A stretch of DNA of 64,000 bases. Origin: Channallabes apus. Its lineage: Eukaryota; Chordata; Actinopteri; Siluriformes; Clariidae. Below, in pieces: positions 19,196-30,802 of this stretch; positions within the stretch are counted from its first letter, which is position 1, and each line of letters starts with the position of its first letter. The notes under the pieces are model-generated. The model saw only the letters and a program-made list of their open reading frames with translations. It did not search any database and was not told the DNA's origin. The stretch covers positions 680,001 to 744,000 of the forward strand of contig CM060121.1 of assembly GCA_030522415.1 (NCBI GenBank), in the 5' to 3' direction. The position numbers and the translations under genes were made by a program.

Positions 19196-22100
19196 ACCGG
19201 AGGAGAGATTCACCGGGCCAGATCCAACTCTCCACCACCACCAACTCCACCATCTCGCGACTAACGGTTCAGGTAATCCTCCAAATTGGCCACAAACGGG
19301 TCAGAAGTGCCGCGTTTATCGATTCTGGTGCCGCAGGTAACTTCATTGACTCTACCTATGCCAAAGAAGTGGGGGTAAAAATCGAGGCGTTATCCCAGCC
19401 GATTCGCATCACATCAGTCGACGGTCGGCCCCTTTCGTCCAGCCCCATCACTCACCAAACCCAGCTCATCACCCTCGAAATCAACCAGCACAAAGAACAG
19501 CTCCAGCTACACCTCACTCCCATCTCCTCACCTCCCATCATCCTAGGCTATCCATGGCTGATCCGACATGACCCGCTCATCTCATGGACTCAAAACCGGA
19601 TCCTCCAGTGGGGCCCGACCTGCAGCGAACTTTGCCTACAGGCACCGGCTGGGACGTGTTCCAAGGAGTCCGAGGCCCCCGACGTCGACACCAACGCCAT
19701 CCCCGTCGCCTATCGGGATCTGGCTGAAGTTTTCTGCAAGAGACGGGCCGCCTACCTCCCACCTCATCGTCCTTGTGACCTGGCCATAGAGCTCCAGCCG
19801 GGTTCCGTACCCCCCCGCGGCCATCTCTACTCATTATCCACCTCGGAGACGCAGGCGATGGAAGAGTATGTCACCAAGGCCCTCCGCCATGGAACCATCC
19901 GGCCATCCACCTCGCCTGCCGCCGCGGGGTTTTTCTTCGTAAAGAAGAAAGGGGGCGAACTTCGCCCATGTGTCGACTATCGGGGGCTAAACAACATCAC
20001 CATCAAAAACCGACACCCGCTACCACTCACCAACTCAGCCCTGGACGCCCTCTCTGGTGCCACCATGTTTACGAAGTTGGACCTCCGGAGCGCCTACAAC
20101 TTGGTGCGCATCAGAGAGGGTGATGAGTGGAAGACTGCTTTCATCACACCTACCGGACATTACGAGAGCCTGGTCATACCATTTGGACTCTGCAATGCAC
20201 CCTCGGCCTTCCAGCAGTTCATAAATGACGTCCTCCAGGACATGCTGGGCCGATGGGTGTTCGTCTACCTGGACGACATTCTGATTTACTCCCACAACAC
20301 CGAAGAACATATCCAACATGTACGTGCCGTTTTAAAGAGATTGCTCGCTCACCAACTGTACTGCAAGCTGGAAAAATGTGCTTTTCACGAGCACTCCACC
20401 ACGTTCCTGGGTTTTATCATCTCGTCCCAGGGTGTGGCCATGGACCCGCAGAAGCTAGAGGTTGTACGTCACTGGCCCCTACCCAGGACACTCAAGCAAC
20501 TTCAACGGTTTCTCGGGTTTGCGAATTTCTATCGTCGCTTTATCCAGGGCTACAGTACAGTTGCCGCTCCATTAACCACATTGACCAGGCTCCCATCTCA
20601 TCAGTTTCTACTCACCCCATCTGCCATCGCCGCATTCAAAGAACTCTGCCACCGATTCACCACCGCTCCCATCCTTCTACACCCGGATGCCAACAAACCC
20701 TTCGTTGTAGAGGTGGACGCGTCGGATGTGGGCGCCGGCGCCGTTCTCTCTCAGCGAGGTCCAGACCAGAAACTGCACCCCTGCAGTTTCTTCTCCAAAA
20801 AATTTGATCCCACTCAGCAGCGATACGGGGTAGGGGACCGCGAGCTGTTGGGCATAAAGTGGGCTTTGGAGGAATGGCGTCACTGGCTCCAGGGCGTCAG
20901 TGAGCCGTTCATCGTCTGGACCGATCACCAAAACTTAATCACCATCAAGAACCTGAAGCAGCTCAATCCACGACAGGCACGGTGGGCTCTGTTTTTCGAA
21001 CAGTATAACTTCCATCTGTCATACCGCCCGGGGTCGAAGAACATCAAGGCCGACGCCCTATCACGTCAACATGAGGACGACCTTCCCCGGGTGGACCCCG
21101 TGCCTGTCATTCCCCCATCACGCATCATCGCACCCCTCCACTGGGATTTGGAAACCAGGGTCCGCCAGGCACAGGCTACGGAGACCGAACCGGCAGGCGT
21201 GCCGCCTGGGCGACTCTACGTGCCACAACGTCTAAGGACGGAGGTTCTCCAGTGGGGCCACTCATCCACCATCGCCGGACACCCAGGAACACTACGAACT
21301 CTCTCGTTCATGCGACGGGCCTTCTGGTGGCCCTCCATCCGCAAGGACACCATAGAGTTCGTTCAGGCGTGCCCGGTGTGCGCCAGGGCCAAGGACACAA
21401 ACCAACCTGCACCCGGAGAGCTCCAACCACTCCCAGTTCCCCGTCGGCCCTGGACGCACATCGCCCTGGATTTCATCACGGGCCTGCCGGCATCAGAAGG
21501 AAAGAACACCATACTAACCATCGTGGATCGGTTCTCCAAAGCCATGCACCTGGTGGCCCTAACCGGACTCCCATCAGCAAAAAACACAGCGGAGCTGATA
21601 CTGGAACACGTAGTCCGACTGCATGGGTTCCCAAAGGACATCGTCTCGGACAGGGGGCCCCAGTTCACTGCCCGGTTCTGGAAGGCCTTCTGCCGTCTGA
21701 TCAATTCCACCTGTAGTCTCTCATCTGGGTACCATCCCCAGACTAATGGTCAGACGGAACGGACCAACCAACAACTGGAGCGCTACCTGAGGTGCTTTGT
21801 TTCGGATCGCCAGCGCTCCTGGGCCCGCTACCTCAAATGGGCCGAACTCTCCCACAACCTCCACGTCTCCTCAGCCACCAACCTAAGCCCATTTGAGGTT
21901 TGTCATGGTTTCCAACCTCCGATGTTCAATCACCAGGAACCGGAGGTTGACGTACCATCGGCCCAACAGTTGGTCCGTAGGTGTCGGCGGCTGTGGCACC
22001 AGGCCAATCTCGCCATTCAACGGGCTAACATCAGCTACGCCACCCAACATCGCCGTCGACACCCCCCGGGACGTTTGTACCACGTAGGTGACAAGGTATG

Positions 22101-22584
22101 GCTTTCCACCAGAAACCTTCATCTGCACACTGAATCACGAAAACTATCACCCAGATTCATCGGACCATACCGCATCACTCTACAGATTAACCCTGTCACC
22201 TACCGGCTCCAGCTGCCTGCGGCGCTCCGGATCCACCCTGTATTTCACACATCTCAGCTAAAACCTTTCATCACTTCACCCATGATTCCACCCACCCCCC
22301 CTGCTCCTCCCCCCCGAATCATTGACGGCGGTCCCGCCTACACCGTGCGACAGATCCTCGATTCGCGCCCTCGGGGCAGAGGTACCCAGTACCTGGTCGA
22401 TTGGGAGGGCTACGGCCCCGAGGAGCGGTCTTGGGTCCCAGCACGGTTCATCCTCGATCCTGAGCTCATTCGGGACTACCGTCGTAGGGTATCCTCCACC
22501 CCAGGACCGTCTGGAGCCGATCCTGGACAGGGGGGTACTGTCATGCACACTCAACCTGCGCCCAGCACTAGGACCCGGAAGTAA
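19120..22584 (+). CDS. Chromovirus pol polyprotein (protease, RT, RNase H, integrase, chromodomain)
   Basis: This is one uninterrupted frame of 1,154 codons in the -1 frame relative to the end of gag, overlapping it by about 76 bases. Expression by -1 frameshifting is likely, and the first ATG need not be a real start. Order: protease [14 protein letters not shown] with [28 protein letters not shown] and [10 protein letters not shown]; RNase [17 protein letters not shown] and [14 protein letters not shown]; integrase zinc finger ([11 protein letters not shown]...CPVCARAK); DDE core [38 protein letters not shown]; chromodomain [17 protein letters not shown]. All catalytic motifs look intact. 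The stop lies 46 bases inside the 3' LTR. The chromodomain suggests targeting to modified histones. Confidence 0.93.
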   Translation: MCLLWVGVTSPGDLPTAPGKRPAPVNRRRDSPGQIQLSTTTNSTISRLTVQVILQIGHKRVRSAAFIDSGAAGNFIDSTYAKEVGVKIEALSQPIRITSVDGRPLSSSPITHQTQLITLEINQHKEQLQLHLTPISSPPIILGYPWLIRHDPLISWTQNRILQWGPTCSELCLQAPAGTCSKESEAPDVDTNAIPVAYRDLAEVFCKRRAAYLPPHRPCDLAIELQPGSVPPRGHLYSLSTSETQAMEEYVTKALRHGTIRPSTSPAAAGFFFVKKKGGELRPCVDYRGLNNITIKNRHPLPLTNSALDALSGATMFTKLDLRSAYNLVRIREGDEWKTAFITPTGHYESLVIPFGLCNAPSAFQQFINDVLQDMLGRWVFVYLDDILIYSHNTEEHIQHVRAVLKRLLAHQLYCKLEKCAFHEHSTTFLGFIISSQGVAMDPQKLEVVRHWPLPRTLKQLQRFLGFANFYRRFIQGYSTVAAPLTTLTRLPSHQFLLTPSAIAAFKELCHRFTTAPILLHPDANKPFVVEVDASDVGAGAVLSQRGPDQKLHPCSFFSKKFDPTQQRYGVGDRELLGIKWALEEWRHWLQGVSEPFIVWTDHQNLITIKNLKQLNPRQARWALFFEQYNFHLSYRPGSKNIKADALSRQHEDDLPRVDPVPVIPPSRIIAPLHWDLETRVRQAQATETEPAGVPPGRLYVPQRLRTEVLQWGHSSTIAGHPGTLRTLSFMRRAFWWPSIRKDTIEFVQACPVCARAKDTNQPAPGELQPLPVPRRPWTHIALDFITGLPASEGKNTILTIVDRFSKAMHLVALTGLPSAKNTAELILEHVVRLHGFPKDIVSDRGPQFTARFWKAFCRLINSTCSLSSGYHPQTNGQTERTNQQLERYLRCFVSDRQRSWARYLKWAELSHNLHVSSATNLSPFEVCHGFQPPMFNHQEPEVDVPSAQQLVRRCRRLWHQANLAIQRANISYATQHRRRHPPGRLYHVGDKVWLSTRNLHLHTESRKLSPRFIGPYRITLQINPVTYRLQLPAALRIHPVFHTSQLKPFITSPMIPPTPPAPPPRIIDGGPAYTVRQILDSRPRGRGTQYLVDWEGYGPEERSWVPARFILDPELIRDYRRRVSSTPGPSGADPGQGGTVMHTQPAPSTRTRK

Positions 22585-22909
22585 GGCGGGCGTCAAACCA
22601 GGAAGTATAAAAGAGGTAAACAAACGATAGTACAACGCTCAGTCATTGAGTTCGCCCGATGTCGTTTCGGAATCGTTCACCAAACCGTGAGTACTCACTA
22701 TCTTGGTATTACTTTCTGATTGAGTGTGTGTTTATAGGACGCGGGTTAGATTGTGTCTTTCCCTTGCTCTCCTTTTATGAGAGTCCTTAAAACAAACAGC
22801 GTGATTATCCTGCCTACTCGTGTTCTTCCGCGTTTGGGTTTACTATTCACGCAACAAAGGGCTAACCGCTAAGCTACGTCTTCTGATCATCCCAGTTTAG
22901 TTCGTGACA
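22539..22909 (+). repeat. 3' LTR of the chromovirus
   Basis: 371 bp, nearly identical to the 5' LTR. It is preceded by ACAGGGGGGTAC, the likely second-strand primer, and followed by the GAAGT duplication. Confidence 0.92.
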
Positions 22910-23897
22910 GAAGTAGAAGCAATGTTGAATGACCGGCCAATTACACCATCAAGTGATGATCCAAACGACCTTGAAGCGCTAACACCAAATCACCTTTTAC
23001 TGTTAAAAGGAAAACCCATCATCCCACCTGGTCTGTTTGATAAACTTGAAACATATGGAAGAAGGCGTTGGAAACAAGTCCAATACCTCAGTGACCTGTT
23101 TTGGAAAAGATGGACAAAAGAATATCTTCCTCTGATGCAACAACGTCAGAAATGGAACAGACCCCGCAGAAACTTCACTATTGGTGATCTAGTTCTTTTA
23201 GTTGATGAGTGTGCCCCAAGAAATTCCTGGTCTCTAGGGCGTATCACAGATACCATAAGAGATGCTAAAGGCTTTGTGCGTAAAGTACATGTTAGAACAC
23301 CAAGCAATGAATTAGAAAGACCCATAACAAAGTTATGTTTGTTACTTGAAGCTGATTGAGTTTTCGAAAACCTGGGTTTGTTGATTCAATGGTGTATATT
23401 GATTACTGAATAATGGAAAATGATGCGAGTTACTGACGAAAAGTAATGCTAACAGATCCAAAGAATGTTAAACAGAATATATTAAGATGATGCTTGAAAG
23501 TATGGACCCAGTTTTTCGCATCCCTTGGACTTTTTTATTTTTTATTGTTATGGACTTTATCGCAAGAGACTTGATGCTGTATAATTGCATAATGGACTTT
23601 GATATGCATCAAAATGGACGTTGATATGCAAAATGTAAATATGCAGAGCAATGGTTGGTTATGCATCCCGATAATTCTGTGCAATACTTGGACATTTTGT
23701 GTTGATTCTTTGGTTCTTGATAATGGCTGTTCAAGAATGTACTGTATAATTTGATAATTTTGTTATTCAAAATTAGGGGCCGGAATGTTACAGCCATTTT
23801 GATATTTTGGATTTTGACCAACTTGGAATTTTGGGGTCTTTTTTTATTTATTTTATGTTTAGTAGCCCACCCCCCATCATCGCCTCTTTTCCACCAA

Positions 23898-24500
23898 CGG
23901 ATCTTCAGTTTAGCGGAAAAGGGAATGGATAATTCCCTATAAGTCAGTACATATCGCTGGAGTGTGAAAAAATTTAACTCGAAAAAGATTTATATTTTTA
24001 TTATAATTATTATCGAGGACATCATATAAATAGGACACAATAATTCATTCCTCTTCTATACCACTTTATCCTGTATTTAGGGTCGTGGGGACCTGGAGCC
24101 TATCCCAGGAAACTCTGGGCACTAGGCAGGGTACACCCTGGACAGCGTGCCAATCCATCGCAGAGCACACACACACACACACACACACTATGGTCAATTT
24201 TGGGAACACCAATTAGCCTAATCTGCATGTCTTTGGACTGTGGGAGGAAACCGGAGTACCCGGAGGAAACCCACCAAGCACGGGGAGAACATGCAAACTC
24301 CATGCACACAGAGACGGGAATCGAGCCTGGCTGGGAATCGAACCCGGACCCTGGAGGTGCAAGGCGACAGTGCTAACCACTACACCACCGTGCCGCCTAG
24401 GACACAATTTACATTTTAATTTAATTAAGAAACCCATAGTATTATATAGGCTAGACATCTGTACAAATAAATTCACAAATAATACGTTATATATTTTTTT
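23898..24500 (+). repeat. Dispersed AT-rich repeat, copy 2, split by a SINE
   Basis: Same block order as 7,829-8,050. The SINE sits inside the word TAGGACACAAT, which is duplicated on both sides. The sequence after the SINE resumes the repeat (TATTATATAGGCTAG). Confidence 0.65.
24042..24397 (-). mobile_element. tRNA-headed SINE, minus strand
   Basis: Reverse-complement copy of the 13,563-13,929 family, flanked by the 11-bp duplication TAGGACACAAT (24031-24041, 24398-24408). It includes a CA repeat (24,168-24,189) in the body and a duplicated head segment (GGGAATCGAGCC / GGGAATCGAACC). Confidence 0.85.
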
Positions 24501-24519
24501 TAATGGTATCAGTTTTTGA

Positions 24520-25674
24520 TTCACCTGGCGCTCGTTCAACGGCTGCTGGGGTACACTGTCCCTCCGTCACAAGAACGTTGCCACGGTAGTCTCAATGTCC
24601 CGTGCCTCGGCATCACCGCGAAACCCCGGAGACTAGTTCGTGGCCTAGCCGTGACGGGTAGCCCTGTCCCCGGCTAGATTCACCTACCGAGTGCCCCCAA
24701 GCTGCGGGCGGTCGCTCGGCTCTTTCGCCGTGATGCACGCAGTTATGGGTTCAGCGCACTGTGCTGCACGTAGCGCCTCGGTAAGGGAAGCTGGTGCTGC
24801 TAACCTGATGTGCTCACGGAGCCGCGGCGGTCGGAGTCCTCGAAAAAAAGCGCGAAAAGCTAGCTCTTCCTGCTTATTGGGCTCGCACTCTGGATAGCCC
24901 CGGCCTCGCGAACCGCCAGCTCCTCGCACGCTGCTTCTTGACGGTCACCGGCGCCGAACCGGAGGTGAAGCGACTCGCGAAGCTTTGCCCAGTCCTTCCG
25001 CTCATCGGCCCGGAGGTCTTCCAGTGCCCGGAGCGCGTCGCCCTTCAGCGAGAGTGCAACCCTTACGGCCGTTTCCGCCGAAGACCAGCCTTCGAAGTCG
25101 GCGGCTAGCTCAACTTGGGCGAAGAACGCGTAGGGTTCGACGGCGCCGTTGTAGGAGGGAAGGCGCAGCTGTGGCGCACATTGCAGGCACGGAGCTGTAG
25201 CTTGCTCCGGCACTTGTTCAGCGTCAACGTTGGGCTCCGCTCCGAGATCCAGTGCCGGGATCCTCATCTCGCCGCTCCGCTTTCGTTGTGCCGCTTTGCT
25301 GGCACTGGTTCCATCCGGGAGATGCTTCTTCTTGCGGAGTTGTGCTGCAACTCGGCGGCCCTCCTGAATCTTCCGCAGGTCCTCCGTCGTTCGCTCTAAC
25401 TCGAAACTCTCCATCCCACTTCTGACACCAATGTAGCGTTTTTCGACGCCAGCAGGGATCTTGGAGGACGAGTGAGCTTACTTGCTCCCCAATGCAAATG
25501 GCTGGGGAGTAGTTTATTACTTTCAGCACAAGCACACATACACAGGTCAAGCACACACACATACACGCACCCAACTTGGCCGAAGCCACTAACCCAAACA
25601 CCCTTTTGCTAAGAAAGGTGAAAACCCCCGCAAGGCATGACGGTCGTCAGCCGCCGCCCCGCCCACGCCACAAT
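24520..25674 (-). mobile_element. 5' end of a second LTR retroelement (LTR, tRNA-Leu-type PBS, partial gag)
   Basis: On the minus strand a likely LTR runs from TGTGGCGTGGG (25674) to CGCTACA (25433). It is followed at once by TTGGTGTCAGAAGTGGGAT, nearly complementary to the 3' end of a vertebrate tRNA-Leu plus CCA. A gag-like ORF starts at the ATG at 25414. The element breaks off near 24,520 with stops and no pol. Only one LTR is present. Confidence 0.65.
24860..25414 (-). pseudogene. Partial Gypsy-type gag
   Basis: 184 codons. The N-terminus has a basic helix (ELERTTEDLRKIQEGRRVAAQL), then a capsid-like core: LRLPSYNGAVEPYAFFAQVELAADFEGWSSAETAVRVAL...LRALEDL. This is the arrangement of retrotransposon Gag (YNG..P..FF.Q.E..A...GWS..E.A..L...L.G.A...L). 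A frameshift near 24,900 leads to a second open stretch (24,684-24,929) that continues gag-like sequence. No zinc knuckle is seen before the break. Confidence 0.6.
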
Positions 25675-25952
25675 ATGTAGTTGTGTGAGCAGTTAGTAGT
25701 ATATATACAGTATGTGTGTGTGAGTGTTTCATATGTGTGTGTGCATGAGTGAAGTTGGATTTAAGCCCTATACGGCGCCTCATAGCGCTTCCACCGAATG
25801 TAATCAATCAATAAATCAATTAATACCATGAATTAGTTATAAATTGTTCTTCCTTTTATTGAAATTACAGCTACAATCACACATGAGACACATTTAACCA
25901 GCAGGAAATGAACTAAATCATATTTAAAACTTTAATATTAAAATTAAATCAT

Positions 25953-25985
<33 letters not shown>

Positions 25986-26044
25986 ATTAACTGATAAATG
26001 TACTACCACACTGACTGATTTAAGCCTGTATTAGACACCTTTGC

Positions 26045-26060
26045 CCAGCAGGGGGCGCTG
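26045..26060 (+). promoter_or_regulatory. CTCF-like motif
   Basis: CCAGCAGGGGGCGCTG fits the vertebrate CTCF core CCASYAGRKGGCRS at all 14 positions. It lies in otherwise plain AT-rich intergenic DNA between cyth4 and fam83f. This is a motif-level call only. Confidence 0.5.
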
Positions 26061-26269
26061 AGTGAATGCAGTAGGGCGCGAATACTCACATTATAGATTA
26101 TACACGTTTATTAATGTTTATTAGCGGCATTTTTACGTTTTTATAAATATTAATATACAGTTTGTGCAGTTTGTTGTTATAATAATACATAACGTTGTTG
26201 AATGAATTATATTTCCATATATTCTATATTATATCAAATATATTCAACAAATGATCATCAATCAGCCAC

Positions 26270-26455
26270 GCCCACAAAACTCCATAAAAGGCAACACGCG
26301 CGCGCGCCATTTTCTTCTTCTTCCGGTCTGAGGTTTAATCTTCATTTATAACTCTGTTTTAAATCATCGCTTTTCTCGGTTTCTTTCATCTAAAATTACA
26401 AAAAATGACTTTGAAAGGAAAGTTTGTGAAATTAGTGTTTATTATAAATCAGTAA
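26270..26455 (+). promoter_or_regulatory. Promoter-like patch with short first-exon candidate
   Basis: CCATAAAAGG (TATA-like) at about 26,282 is followed by a CG-alternating run (CGCGCGCGCC), a pyrimidine run CTTCTTCTTCC (5'-TOP-like) at about 26,313 and an ATG at 26,405. This opens 16 codons (MTLKGKFVKLVFIINQ). Just before the stop lies a donor-like GTAAGT. I do not recognise the product, and no matching downstream exon is seen before the minisatellite. Confidence 0.3.
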
Positions 26456-26569
26456 GTGGTTTAAAGTTGGAGGTTTAAACAGTCTGAAGCTTCACACAGA
26501 TAAACTTACACACGGTTTAATAAAGGTTTATTTATTTATCTTAAAGTTAGTCAAAAAGCACAGAAATAG

Positions 26570-27475
26570 GTGATGTTCAGGTGATGTTCAGGAGGTGATC
26601 AGGTGATGTTCATGTGATCAGGAGATGTTCAGGTGATCAGGTGGTGTTCAGGAGGTGATCAGGAGATGTTCAGGTGATGTTCAGGAGGTGATCAGGAGAT
26701 GTTCAGGTGATCAGGAGATGTTCAGTGATGTTCAGGTGATCAGGAGATGTTCAGGAGATCAGGTGATGTTCAGGTGATCAGGAGATGTTCAGGTGATGTT
26801 CAGGTGATCAGGTGATGTTCAGGAGGTGATCAGGAGATGTTCAGGTGATGTTCAGGAGATGTTCAGGAGGTGATCAGGAGATGTTCAGGTGATGTTCAGG
26901 AGATGTTCAGGTGATCAGGAGATGTTCAGGTGATCAGGAGATGTTCAGGTGATGTTCAGGTGATCAGGAGATGTTCAGGTGATCAGGTGGTGTTCAGGAG
27001 GTGATCAGGAGATGTTCAGGTGATGTTCAGGAGGTGATCAGGAGATGTTCAGGTGATCAGGAGATGTTCAGTGATGTTCAGGTGATCAGGAGATGTTCAG
27101 GTGATCAGGAGATGTTCAGGAGATCAGGTGATGTTCAGGTGATCAGGAGATGTTCAGGTGATGTTCAGGTGATCAGGTGATGTTCAGGAGGTGATCAGGA
27201 GATGTTCAGGTGATGTTCAGGAGATGTTCAGGAGGTGATCAGGAGATGTTCAGGTGATGTTCAGGAGATGTTCAGGTGATCAGGAGATGTTCAGGTGATC
27301 AGGAGATGTTCAGGTGATGTTCAGGAGATGTTCAGGTCATCAGGTGATGTTCAGGTGATCAGGAGATGTTCAGGTGATGTTCAGGTGATGTTCATGTGAT
27401 CAGGTGATGTTCAGGTGATGATCAGGAGATGTTCAGGTGATCTTCAGGTGATGTTCAGGAGATGTTCAGGTGATA
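26570..27475. repeat. Minisatellite of TGATGTTCAGG/TGATCAGG units with 346-bp higher-order period
   Basis: About 900 bp of mixed 8- and 11-base units (TGATCAGG, AGATGTTCAGG, TGATGTTCAGG). Rare variants recur 346 bp apart: GTGGTGTTCAGG at 26,641 and 26,987, and TTCAGTGATG at 26,721 and 27,067. This shows block duplication on top of unit-level repetition. There is no ORF of note. Confidence 0.85.
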
Positions 27476-27751
27476 AAGTGAGGGAGGAGATCTGTTAGAC
27501 GAGTTCAGCGGCGCCTTTCGTTTAATTCGTTAAGCGGGCGTTCGTATGTACCGCTGTACTGTTTATACAAGGCCTATAGTATAGGAGAATATAGTATATC
27601 CTGAACTGGAATTTTAAATGTATACAAACAAACACTTCTGCGATTCAGTGTGTGAACTGGGTCAAAATAAAGGTGTCAGAATCCACACACCGATCAGAAC
27701 CTGTAATGGAGCTGATAGCAGTCCTGGGAGCAGAGTAGAGTTAGATATAAC

Positions 27752-27920
27752 CAGAGGTGGAAAGTAACGAATTACATTTACTCGCATTACTGTAATTGAG
27801 TAGCTTCTTTGTGTATTTCTCCTTTTTTTAAATCTGTAATTTTACTTTTACTTAAGTACGTTTTGTTTGAAGTATTGTAATTCACTACATTTTAAATCAT
27901 ATTCGCTACTGAGTAAAAAA
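27752..27920. repeat. Dispersed teleost repeat fragment
   Basis: AGAGGTGGAAAGTAACGAAT followed by ACATTTACTC and TTTACTTAAGTA is a widespread fish interspersed repeat, probably a DNA-transposon derivative. Identity is by familiarity only. Confidence 0.4.
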
Positions 27921-27975
27921 TAAATGAATGGAAATGCTAAAAAGATGATAAAATTGCGCTTGCGTGTGTGTATCA

Positions 27976-28050
27976 TTCAATTCAATTCAATTTTATTTGC
28001 ATAGCGCTTTTAACAATTGACATTGTCTCAAAACAGCTTTACACAATACA
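27976..28050 (-). repeat. L2-type 3' tail fragment
   Basis: Same tail as 9,565-9,640 (ATTTTATTTGCATAGCGCTT ... CATTGTCTCAAAACAGCTTT), reversed. It is followed by 28,050-28,440, a GC-rich then T-rich block with a TATA-like CATATATAACCC at about 28,172, possibly an LTR fragment but unproven. Confidence 0.6.
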
Positions 28051-28449
28051 TGTATCATGTCCTGGTCGCGCGCCGCTCCAGACTCCACTCCAGGTTTTCT
28101 AACATCGGCATCTACCTGACCTTCCACACGGTCACTTCCGCCCTGAGAGTGACATCATCGACTAGCGCGACCATATATAACCCAGAGAGAGACGCGGGAA
28201 AGAGGAAAGAGGTTGTGATTTTGGAGTTTTGATATTTGGTCGTGTATTCCGGTTTTGACTTTTTACCTCCCATTGACTTTTATTATTGCTTTGTCCCTTT
28301 GGTTTTGTTGGTTCACTGTATGTTGATGCACTCACTAGTAGTAGGGGCGTAGCTGCCATTTATTTTGGGAAGAGGGAATTTATTCACTGTTTTTTGGTTT
28401 AGGGAGTCCGGGAAGGTACCTGTATTTTTGTTTGTGGGTTTTTATTTTA

Positions 28450-28577
28450 TTTATTAATTACCTAGAGGAAAGCCACCAAGCACAGGGAGAACATCCAAAC
28501 CCCATGCACACAGAGTTGGGAATCAAACCCAGACCCTGGAGGTGCAAGGCAACAGTGCTAACCACTACACTACCATG
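28450..28577 (-). repeat. SINE head fragment, minus strand
   Basis: Contains the reversed head of the 13,563 family (AGACCCTGGAGGTGCAAGGC, GTGCTAACCACTACAC). The body is missing. Confidence 0.7.
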
Positions 28578-29076
28578 CTTGCTACACAATTGCTTTCGTT
28601 GTTGGACTATGTTTTATTATGACTTCATTCAGCTATTCTGTGAAAGCATCATTTTATCACACTAGCTGGGAGCAAAAAGAGATAGAAGTTACATTGCTGA
28701 ACATTTGGATTTTACTGTTAATTTAACTATTAAGAGTACTTTTATACTAATTGATGAATACAAACCTAAATCTAATTATCAAAACCCATCAAAATGTATT
28801 TAAGACTCGGACATCAGCATGGCCCCATGTATTCTTTAATAAAGACAGCAAAACAATATTTAAATTCTCAAAATCAAATATACAAATATACAGGGTGGAC
28901 ATTTTTAAGCATTTTTGACAGATAATCTAAGCATCTAATTTTATAGAAGGACTTTTATTACAACGTTACACAAAAAATGATTTTATCACACACGTTAAAA
29001 TTGTTTATGTCCTCTGTCCTGCATTGTGGTTTTTAAGTGCACACTGCACTGGTGTGTTAAATATGTTCATGTATTT

Positions 29077-29313
29077 TGTAATGGGTTTGGCACAAGGGGG
29101 GCAACAACAAACATGGACATGTGGCGAGGTCTTACAGAAAAGGGGTAATTTTACTTAGGGAGAGAAAGGGTTAAAGGAGGGAGGAAGGGAAAAAGGGAAG
29201 GAAAGGTGTGCATGTGCAGGTCTGGTGGGCAGTGTCCTGCTGGCATGCGGGCACAGGCTGGTGAGAGGTGGCGGCGGGCAAAGTGGTGCGTGCTAGCGGC
29301 TGTCCTTGCCACA
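29077..29313 (+). repeat. Relative of the solo-LTR-like block at 5,268
   Basis: Starts TGTAATGGGTTTGG and shares GGCGAGGTCTTACAG and GAAAGGGTTAAAGG with 5268-5390. It ends near TTGCCACA. There is no clear target duplication. The family is unclassified. Confidence 0.4.
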
Positions 29314-29597
29314 GTAATCAAAGGGCAGAATACCATTCACGAATTTGAATATTATTGATATTATTGCTCCATGATATTAGTAACAAATACCTTCACCGAG
29401 AGTTTCCTTTTTATAAATATCATAAATTTTACTGCAATAAACCATATTTTCATACGTTTTAACTGTTGAATTTAAGGTCTTACTCTGTAAAAACTAATTA
29501 CAGTTTTTCACTATAAATTCTACATTTAGAATGTAAAAATTCTAGATTTTTACAGTGCAGCATTGCTGTGGACTGCAGTGCACAAGGAGGTTTTAAT

Positions 29598-29770
29598 TCT
29601 CACTCATCTTCTACACCACTTTATCCTGTGTTCAGGGTCACGGGGGGTGGAGCCTATCCCAGGAGACTAGGGCAGGCGGAGGGGTACCACAGGGTGTCAA
29701 TCACCGGACACACACACACACACACACACACGCTTGCACACTACAGGGAAACACCAATTAGCCTAATCAG
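29598..29770 (-). repeat. Degenerate SINE body, minus strand
   Basis: Matches the 3' body of the 13,563 family in reverse (CACTTTATCCTGTGTTCAGG, GGAGCCTATCCCAGGAGACT, ACCAATTAGCCTAAT) with a CA repeat in the middle. The head is missing. Confidence 0.7.
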
Positions 29771-29779
29771 TTTAAATCA

Positions 29780-30767
29780 GATTTTAAACTGCATTGGTTG
29801 TCTTTTATTTCTCTTTTATCTTCAAATAACCAGAAAAATTGCTAAACATAATTTATTTATATATTTAGGAATGTGCGAGGCTATGGTCTCAGCTGATAAA
29901 ACTATTTAGTAAATCTGTTCGCACAGTGACTGAACTTTGTCTATTCACTTTTATATTACTACACACAGTATTAGTGAATATTGTATTTACATTAAATATA
30001 AAATCTGGATTATATTGAAAATGTGAGAATGTAAAATTATGCTTAATTAAGCTTACAATTGATTCACAACATTTTAAAAGTGAAAAGCTGCTCATAGAGA
30101 TCCAAAAAAACACTTCAACACTGTAACACTGTTAGCAACAGTTACGTACAGTATCTACGCCCTTTTCTAAAACTCTAATTTAATTATGGCAGCCATGTGT
30201 AGTATTATTTTTCCTCTAAAGATGGCAGTAGTTCACAATCGTTGATAATCATGTGACTGTCAGAAGAAAGCCATTGATTTCTCGTGTTGACGTGTGTATA
30301 AATATTTTGGGCCCCACTGTACACGTTCCATAAGCAGCCCAGTGTATCGGACCCTGACCCCTGACCCCAGGCTTTGGTAATGCAGTGAATGCAGTTTATT
30401 TTGGATTACAGTGTAACGGGATGTGATGATCCACTGCGGGGTAAAATGCAGGTGACCATGTTTTAGTTGCACTCGTATCTTTGCTGACTCTTTTTTTTAC
30501 ATAGATTCTGTGGATCTGCTCTGCAAAACTGAAACTGTTTGCGGTCTGAAGTTTCGGCTTCCTTCACTTCCTCCCTCATGTCACCTCCAGCTGCCGTTCG
30601 TCTTGCTTTTATTACTTTGCAACATTAAAGAAAGTGTAATAATTACATGTCATGTCGTCTCTGATAAGCGTGCACGAGTTCAGAGAGGAAAGGAATTCAG
30701 ACGCAGGGTGAAAAATATTAATATGTGATATTAATGAAGAAAAGTTCCGAATTTGTGTAAGTGGGTC

Positions 30768-30802
<35 letters not shown>

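Larger units (their letters stand above)
17814..22909 (+). mobile_element. Ty3/Gypsy chromovirus, complete length, young
   Basis: LTRs of 371 bp each (17,814-18,184 and 22,539-22,909) begin TGTCATG and end GTGACA. They differ at only three positions that I could count. A perfect 5-bp duplication, GAAGT (17809-17813, 22910-22914), flanks the element. The interior carries gag (broken) and pol (open) with a C-terminal chromodomain. An 11-nt primer-binding site just after the 5' LTR matches the LTR's own RNA start region (self-priming type, Tf1/sushi group). The purine run before the 3' LTR is ACAGGGGGGTAC. Confidence 0.93.
17555..23895 (+). mobile_element. BEL/Pao LTR element remnant (integrase end), split by the Gypsy insertion
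   Basis: 17,560-17,813 encodes BEL-type integrase (DNGTNF, NPPHGAHHGGVWERLVQQVK). 22,910-23,359 continues it (EAMLNDRPITP, LTPNHLLLLKG, RRWKQVQYLSDLFWKRW, NFTIGDLVLLVDE) to a stop. The two parts join in frame across the Gypsy target duplication. Further on, AATTAGGGGCCGGAA (polypurine-like) precedes TGTTAC at 23786, a likely start of the 3' LTR, which is cut off near 23,895. The 5' part (gag, protease, RT) is not in the window. Confidence 0.75.
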
